Assembly (NCBI GenBank): GCA_029204225.1
Contig: CM055113.1
Location: 24,847,571-24,911,570 of the forward strand
DNA from: Diphasiastrum complanatum
Taxonomy: Eukaryota; Streptophyta; Lycopodiopsida; Lycopodiales; Lycopodiaceae
Reading direction: 5' to 3'
DNA length: 64,000 nucleotides
Below, one piece after another: positions 58,185 through 64,000 of the stretch. The notes below the pieces were generated by a model. That model did not search any database, was not told the origin of the DNA, and was given only the letters and a program-made list of their open reading frames with translations. Within the stretch, counting starts at the first letter, position 1, and each line of letters starts with the position of its first letter. The translations under genes and the position numbers were made by a program.

Positions 58185-59530
58185 ACAAATACAATCTAAT
58201 AAATTGTAAGTTAGCTCATTCACTGATGGATCCAGACTTCGTTTGTCAAAGGACCAATGTCCCCAGACCAAGCAGGAAGAGGAGCAGATGAGAGACCATC
58301 CTTATCGATTAATACTTGGATCTCTCATATATGCAATGGTTTGTACAAGACCTGACATCTCTTTTGCAGTAAGCTCACTCAGCCAATATATGGCTAATCC
58401 TGACATTAACCATTGGAAGGCTCTCATAAGAGTCATGAGGTATATTCGAGCTACCATGTACCAATGCATCTGCTATGGAGAACTCAGCAACGACAATCTT
58501 CATCAGCTCATTGGATATTCTGATGCAAGTTGGGGAGGAGATGTAGACAATTGTAAGTCCACATCTGGATTTACATTCTTCTTCAACGAGAATCTATCTC
58601 ATGAAACAGCCATAAGAAAACCTCTATCGCTCTTTCTTCTACAGAAGCAGAATACATTGTTGCTTCTCAATCTATTAAAGAAGCATTTTGGTTGAGAAAT
58701 TTATTGTCAGACATTAGTTTGTATCAGTACAGCCCTACAATTATATTCTGTGATAATCAGAGTGCTATTGCCTTATCGGCCAACCCTAGATTTCACTCTA
58801 GGAGTAAGCACATTGAAATCAAATATCACTACATCAGGGGCAAAGTTCTCGGCAAGGAGGTAAGCTTAACATACTGCAAAACGAGGGACATGGTTGCAGA
58901 TATATTCACAAAGGCATTAAGTGTTAATGCACACAACAAGTTTTGTGCATTGCTTAGTCTGAAGATCAAGACATTCACGGATCCAGATCACGGGGGTTTG
59001 GATTTATCTCCTAAATCCTATGTTAATCTGCCTCCATTCATGTTGCTATATTTTTGTGTTGTCGCATAGTCTGCATATTTACATGTAAAATAAAACAAGC
59101 GAAAAAGATGCGACTGTCTGCATAAATACAAGTAAATTTCCACAGGCGAAAAAGACGACACTGTGTTTTTAAACATATTTATGACAGGCAAAAGAAAAAG
59201 AGACGACATTGCCCTACAAATGCCAAAGGTGCCCTTATGGACAAGCGAAGGTGCCCTGTAAATCAATTTTAAGGCATTTGTCAGAGTGTCGCATTCTTCA
59301 CATTTTCATCAACGTTAATTTTAGCGAAGGTTGACATCGTGGCCTTCTCACGCTCATCCCATGCACTGTGCAATCAGATTCGACAACGACAACAGCCACC
59401 ACGATCTCCCACAGACAACACAACCACTTTTGTACTTTCTTCACCTGCACACTTGTAAAAATTATGTATATATTAAATACCATCTGCATATTCAAATAAT
59501 GAACAGGAGGAGCATCAGAACGACATCAAA
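58185..59530 (+). mobile_element. Copia fragment E (RT/RNase H end and 3' LTR)
   Basis: Plus-strand fossil. It holds the C-terminal RT block (SLIYAMVCTRPDISFAVSSL), RNase H (GYSDASWGGDVD, CDNQSAIALSA, HSRSKHIEIKYHYIRGK, ADIFTKALS) and a purine tract, then an LTR from about 58992 that matches the left part of the Copia A LTR. It has a few breaks and lacks everything upstream of RT. It is similar to fragment D in the opposite orientation. Confidence 0.8.
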
Positions 59531-59599
59531 ATAGAAGAGAGAGAGCAAAACATCAATGGCTTTCAGTGTCAATACAATGGCGTTCCAATATTTTTTTTT

Positions 59600-60494
59600 T
59601 GAAATGAGAAAAAAGAAGAAAGAAAAGAGTAGATAAAAGATTGATCAGTATGGATGAAAAAATACGAATAATAAAAACAAAAACTCACTGTAACAGATGG
59701 AGGCAATAAGTGAATTTAACAAATGGATATTATAGGCGAACAAGATGAAGGTTACACATAATGGAGATGGAAAAAAAATGAACATTGTGATGGCGCGAAT
59801 GATAACGAATGTGAAGGAACAATGGTATCTATGGTGCCGGGTGGGGTCCGGGGCCTCCCCGCTAAGGCCTCGACGATGGTATGATCTGTTTGTGATTGAG
59901 CGGGTGATTGGCATGTCAAGTCATTAGCCGATGAGACCTTTTTTTTTTTTAATAAAGAGGAGGGCGAGTAGTGGAGGTGAGTTATGGGACGAGGAATGGA
60001 CAAGAGTAATGGAGGCTAATGACGAGTTATAAATCCTTGATGTCGAGTTATAACAGACGAGTAATAAAAAAGACGGAAATAAAAAAAATGACAAGAGAAT
60101 TCAAAATGGTGAGTGATAGCTCTAAGCATGAGTAATAAATTTATAATTTGCTGATCACGAGGAAGATGCCTCTGAACTTGTTGATTACTCTGCTTTCATG
60201 GCGAGTAAAGTGGATGAGAAAAGAGTGGAAATAAAAGGTGGATGGGCGAGTAAAAGTACCGATGGCGAGTTAGAACTTATAACTCGCCGAGCTCATAGAA
60301 CAGAGTTTGGACCCTACCTAGCTCTCTGAAAAAGTGGCAAGTAAAGAAAATGATAGAAAAGTGAAAAACAAATACAGTAGGCGAGTAATAAACTTGTCAA
60401 AAAGAGAGAAAATAGCAGAAAAATACAAACCAAACAACCACTCCTAGGACTGTTTAGCACTGTCTCCTCTCCCCGGCAACGACCCCAAAAAAAA
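59600..60494 (-). mobile_element. Gypsy leader fragment with primer site
   Basis: Next to the minus-orientation LTR at 60495-60815 lies TGGGGTCGTTGCCGGGGA (about 60470-60487). It is one or two changes from the TGGCGCCGTTGCCGGGGA Asp-tRNA-type priming site of many plant Gypsy elements. The following leader has scattered GGCGAGT motifs, one pair forming an inverted repeat at about 60259-60284. No coding region is recognised. Confidence 0.55.
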
Positions 60495-60815
60495 TGTTGG
60501 ACCCTTTCTGTGCCTCCCTAATCAGTCAGATCTAGAGGGCAAAGAAGGGGTATCGAGCTTCGATCCAATAGGGAGAGGGCTAAGTGACTAAATAGGAGTG
60601 GGGATCTACGCTTTCTAAGGTTGTCAATCTTAGCTTCGGATCTATTCATGGAATAGCCTAGATTGGTGCAGAGTTCATCTCTGATGCTATCTCTCTTTTT
60701 GGTATTTTCTTGGCTCGGTTTATTTGTTCTTATCTAGGCATCCTTGGCTCCAGATCTTCTCCACAAGAGGTTGGTCTTCTCAAGGGAGGTGAACAGTGAA
60801 AGGAAACCTACCTAT
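60495..60815 (-). repeat. LTR copy, minus orientation, of the same Gypsy family as 57730-58097
   Basis: Ends in GTCCAACA (read on the minus strand) directly before the Gypsy-type primer site. Confidence 0.65.
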
Positions 60816-60838
60816 GAATCCTATTGACCACTCCGTGA

Positions 60839-61018
<180 letters not shown>

Positions 61019-61419
61019 AAAGTAAAAGGGACAGAGTTTTATTGAGAAGAGTAGAAGATTATTATATACAAGAGAAATGGCTCATTGTTTAGATTTGAGA
61101 TGTGAGCCCCCTTCACTCTGATTGGCTATTGAAGTTCCATCAGGACCATCATGTGTTTTTTGAGGTCAAGTTGTGTTTCCCAGCTTAAGAACTTTACAAA
61201 ATCTAAGTTTAAAGTACTTTATTGAATTATTGTGCTCCATGACACTTATTAGCCTAAGGCCCAATGTTGAACTCACACATGCAGGATGCCAACTGGTCTC
61301 CTATTTCTAATACTTCCGACTCTCTACTTTATTTATGTATTGTTTGGGCTTATTGCAGAAGCCTCTTGCCATATTCTAGAATATTCCATGTCGTTCCCAT
61401 AATCGGACAACATAGTAGA

Positions 61420-61990
61420 AGGAATGTAAACCTTGTAGGCTTTACTCACCTCACTATATCCAACAAATATACCTTTCCTTGAAGATGGATCTTCCTTGGT
61501 CCTATCATCAAGAGTTATGTTGACATAGCATGTTCATCCAATAGTTCTAAGAAAATTGACACTCGACCTCCTCTTGAATAACATCTCAAAAGGTGTCCTT
61601 CCATCCAAAATAGCACTCGGCCACCTATTGCACAAGAAATTAGCACACAACAAAGCTTGATCCCAAAATGGCTTATCAAGTTTAGCACTTAATCTCATGG
61701 CTTTGGCACTTACATAAAGTCCTATTCTTCCTTTCGGCCACTCCATTTTGTGGTGGGGTCCTTGTTGTTGTATACTCTCTCTTGATCCCATGCTCATCAT
61801 GTACTCTCCACCATTGTCACTCCTCAAACATTTGATCCTTGTAGAAAATTGGTTCTCTCTTGCATTCTTGAACTTGACAAAAACATCATACACTTCATCT
61901 TTGCTCTTTAGTAGAGAGATCCAACAAAATCTACTAAATAATCAATGAAAGTTCCATACATCTTAGCTCCACTATTGCCAATTGTAGTAA
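61420..61990 (-). mobile_element. Copia integrase fragment related to Copia B
   Basis: Minus-strand fossil with integrase blocks KCLRSDNGGEYM, AKAMRLSAKLDKPFWDQALL and NFLCNRWPSAILDGRTP. The DNA from 61425 to 61500 resembles 28988-29060 of Copia B. It is broken, with a few breaks. Confidence 0.8.
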
Positions 61991-62004
61991 TTCCATAAAT
62001 ATCT

Positions 62005-62935
62005 GAGTCAAGAGAAAGAATCATACCTTGGTTGAGTCATGGCACATGCATCATTGCCAAAGAGCTTCTGGGCTAAAGCTGTTTCCACTACACCTTACAT
62101 ATAGAACATATGTTCGACTGAGGCCCTCTCAAACAAAACACCCCATGAGATTTGGACAGAATCTAAGCCTTCGTTGAAGAACCTACGAGTATTCGGTTGC
62201 ATCGCCTATGCATAGATCCCGAAGGAGATAAGGAAGAAATTCAACTTTCAAATTCTAAAGACCATCTTGATTGGTTATACTTCCTCCGACAATACTTATA
62301 AGGTGTCCAATACCCAGCATATTTATTCAGCAAGGATACTATTTTTATCGAGGATCAATTCATCAACTTCAAAGGCAAAGGTAAATTTCCATGTGAACCT
62401 TCGACACTTATCACTGACATGACAATTCGAGCCTCAGGCTCCATCATGTCGACAATCGACCAACTATGCGACAATGAATCAAAGGAAGAAATTGTTGTTA
62501 CTCAGCAACAATCCAATCAAGGAATGGGTCATCAGCCACCACGACCTCCAAGAAGATCGAACCGATGTGCACACAGCCCACAAGGTATATTCCTGAGTCT
62601 GGTTGTCTTTTAATTCAGGAACCGACTACAGTCGAAGAGACACTTAGCCAATCAGAATCCAATGGCTGGAGAGAAGCAATGGACAGAGAGTATTGCTCTC
62701 TAATAAAAAACCAGACATGTTCATTAGTCAAACTCCTGTCGGCATCAATCTGATCAATTGCAAATGGGTTTCAAGATCAAGTATAGAGCTAACGAGAGCA
62801 TTGACCAAAGGAAAGGCCGACTAGTAGCCAAAGGATTTTCTCAGATCCCAAACATCAACTACAATGAGACTGTTAGTCTAGTAGTCAAGCTCCTCTTATC
62901 ATTTGTTGCTACGGCCGACCTCGAAGTGTGAGAGA
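62005..62935 (+). mobile_element. Copia pol fragment, plus strand
   Basis: Plus-strand fossil. It has an integrase-to-RT junction with KDTIFIEDQFI and later ESNGWREAMDREYCSLIKN, the start of a Copia RT. It resembles the Copia A lineage (41580-41930) and has several breaks. It ends where the LTR-like sequence at 62932 begins. Confidence 0.7.
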
Positions 62936-63290
62936 TTTCAACTAGTTTAGTCAAATTTGGTTATTTGGCAATTGAGGCCAATTTTCATATTAGCCTTAGA
63001 GATTGTCATTTCAAAGTTATTTTTGTACAAATCTACTTGAATTACCACTTTTATAAAGTGATGAAATTAGTGGGAGTCGAGTTTGGTATATTCAAATTTG
63101 AATGTTGGAGACATTGAACCTAGTTCACATTATTGGTATGGTTTTTGATATGGAGGGAAACCAAGATCATTAATGAGACATGGATCTGCTATATATAGTT
63201 GTACACATGTGGGAGGCAAAGCATTCTCTCTCTCTTTCATCGCATTTCATGCTTATACATGAGTTCTCTTGGGTGCATCTATGTGAAAGA
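62932..63290 (+). repeat. LTR-like sequence, plus orientation
   Basis: Starts TGAGAGATTTCAACTAGTTT and carries a TATATATAG box (63192-63200) followed by a short CT tract. An inverted, diverged partner lies at about 63590-63966. Confidence 0.5.
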
Positions 63291-63589
63291 TTTCAGATCA
63301 ATTAAGATCTAAATCCATAAAATGATCTTGGGTTAGAAAGACAACAATCACCAATCTTACCAATGTAGAAAAACCAACATCTACACTATGAATGAGATGC
63401 AAACTCCAATAGATCTTGACCAAACATCAACCAAAACATGAAATGAAGTTTCTTTTCATACAAAAATAGTAAGCTATTGTATTTCACATGTGTAGATTTT
63501 AAAATAACATTTAATGAGCATTCTACACACAAAATTGCAAGACATCACAATTATAGTGCACCAATGGATAGTAGAACCCAAAGAGAATC

Positions 63590-63593
63590 ATGT

Positions 63594-63687
<94 letters not shown>

Positions 63688-63966
63688 CTTCTCTTCCCTT
63701 GAGTTATATACTTTTATAACAGTTCCAAGCCTAACTTCAAACTTTGGTTTCCCTCCATAATGAAAAAACCCCACTATTATTGTGACTAGATTGAATCTAC
63801 CAAAAACTCGTGTTCTATAGTTTCCCACACTTTCCAAAAAATGCTTTTAGACTAATATAACTTTGAAAAGCCAAACTCTAAGTCTAATATGAAACTGGCC
63901 TCAATTGCTATATAAACAAATGTGGCAAATTCGACTAAACTAGTTGAAATCTCATAGACTTTGATG
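63590..63966 (-). repeat. LTR-like sequence, minus orientation, with GA tract
   Basis: Reverse-complement partner of 62932-63290. It shares AGATTTCAACTAGTTTAGTC, CAATTGAGGCCA and TATGGAGGGAAACCAA. The CT tract of this copy has grown into the long GA/CT run. Confidence 0.5.
63596..63685. repeat. (GA)n microsatellite
   Basis: About 44 GA units. Open frames across it are repeat artefacts. Confidence 0.95.
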
Positions 63967-64000
63967 ACACTCCAAGTGATGTCCTATGATTCATAAACAA

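Noticed and set aside
57730-60815. Terminal inverted repeats of a DNA transposon
   Set aside because: The right arm is directly followed by a Gypsy-type tRNA priming site and both arms end in GTCCAA(C/T)A, so they are LTRs in opposite orientation.

Overview
The window looks like nuclear DNA of a land plant with a large, repeat-rich genome. It holds spliced host genes with very long introns, many Copia and Gypsy LTR elements, non-LTR retrotransposon remnants, a tRNA-derived SINE-like insertion and long GA/CT microsatellites. The non-LTR fragments (an RT C-terminus with a terminal zinc knuckle, and a separate endonuclease-like domain) recall proteins that I associate with ferns and other seed-free plants. 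A fern-like source is an inference, not something the sequence proves.

Positions 1-13930 hold the 5' part of a RAD23-family ubiquitin-receptor gene on the minus strand. Exon 1 is 13357-13422, exon 2 is 7090-7251, exon 3 is 6873-6926, and exon 4 (weaker) is 6717-6765. Intron 1 is about 6.1 kb and contains a LINE remnant. A non-coding LTR element (1424-6300) lies in a later intron. The UBA domains must lie beyond position 1. The promoter side carries a duplicated 106-bp block with two G-boxes. Positions 13931-16340 are AT-rich and hold a SINE-like insertion with a 19-bp target duplication.

Positions 16340-43010 are a nest of LTR elements. A Copia fragment (16411-17902, minus) is interrupted by a Copia element (17903 to about 43010, plus). 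That element holds a broken Gypsy element (about 19518-40070, plus), which holds a non-autonomous LTR element (24319-35382, minus), which in turn holds a young Copia element that looks whole (26630-32789, minus). A non-LTR endonuclease-like fragment follows at 43045-43550.

Positions 44346-45752 encode a host coiled-coil protein with a C-terminal membrane anchor, possibly WIT-like.

Positions 47574-55240 are the most unusual part. Two decayed, intron-bearing genes diverge from a central control-like region. The leftward gene has a ParB-like domain followed by a bacterial-type N4/N6 DNA methyltransferase domain. The rightward gene resembles the transposase-like family with the LQLDN..ENK and GHTHDQID signatures (DUF7869-like) and ends in a BAH/Tudor-like module. 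Between them lie about a dozen copies of the palindrome CCTATGCTNAGCATAGG, mostly 41-42 bp apart, inside a larger inverted repeat. I read this as a DNA-transposon-like element with its own methyltransferase and a phased binding-site array. Its outer ends were not found.

Positions 55260-64000 are a graveyard of Gypsy and Copia fragments, inverted LTR pairs and two long GA tracts.
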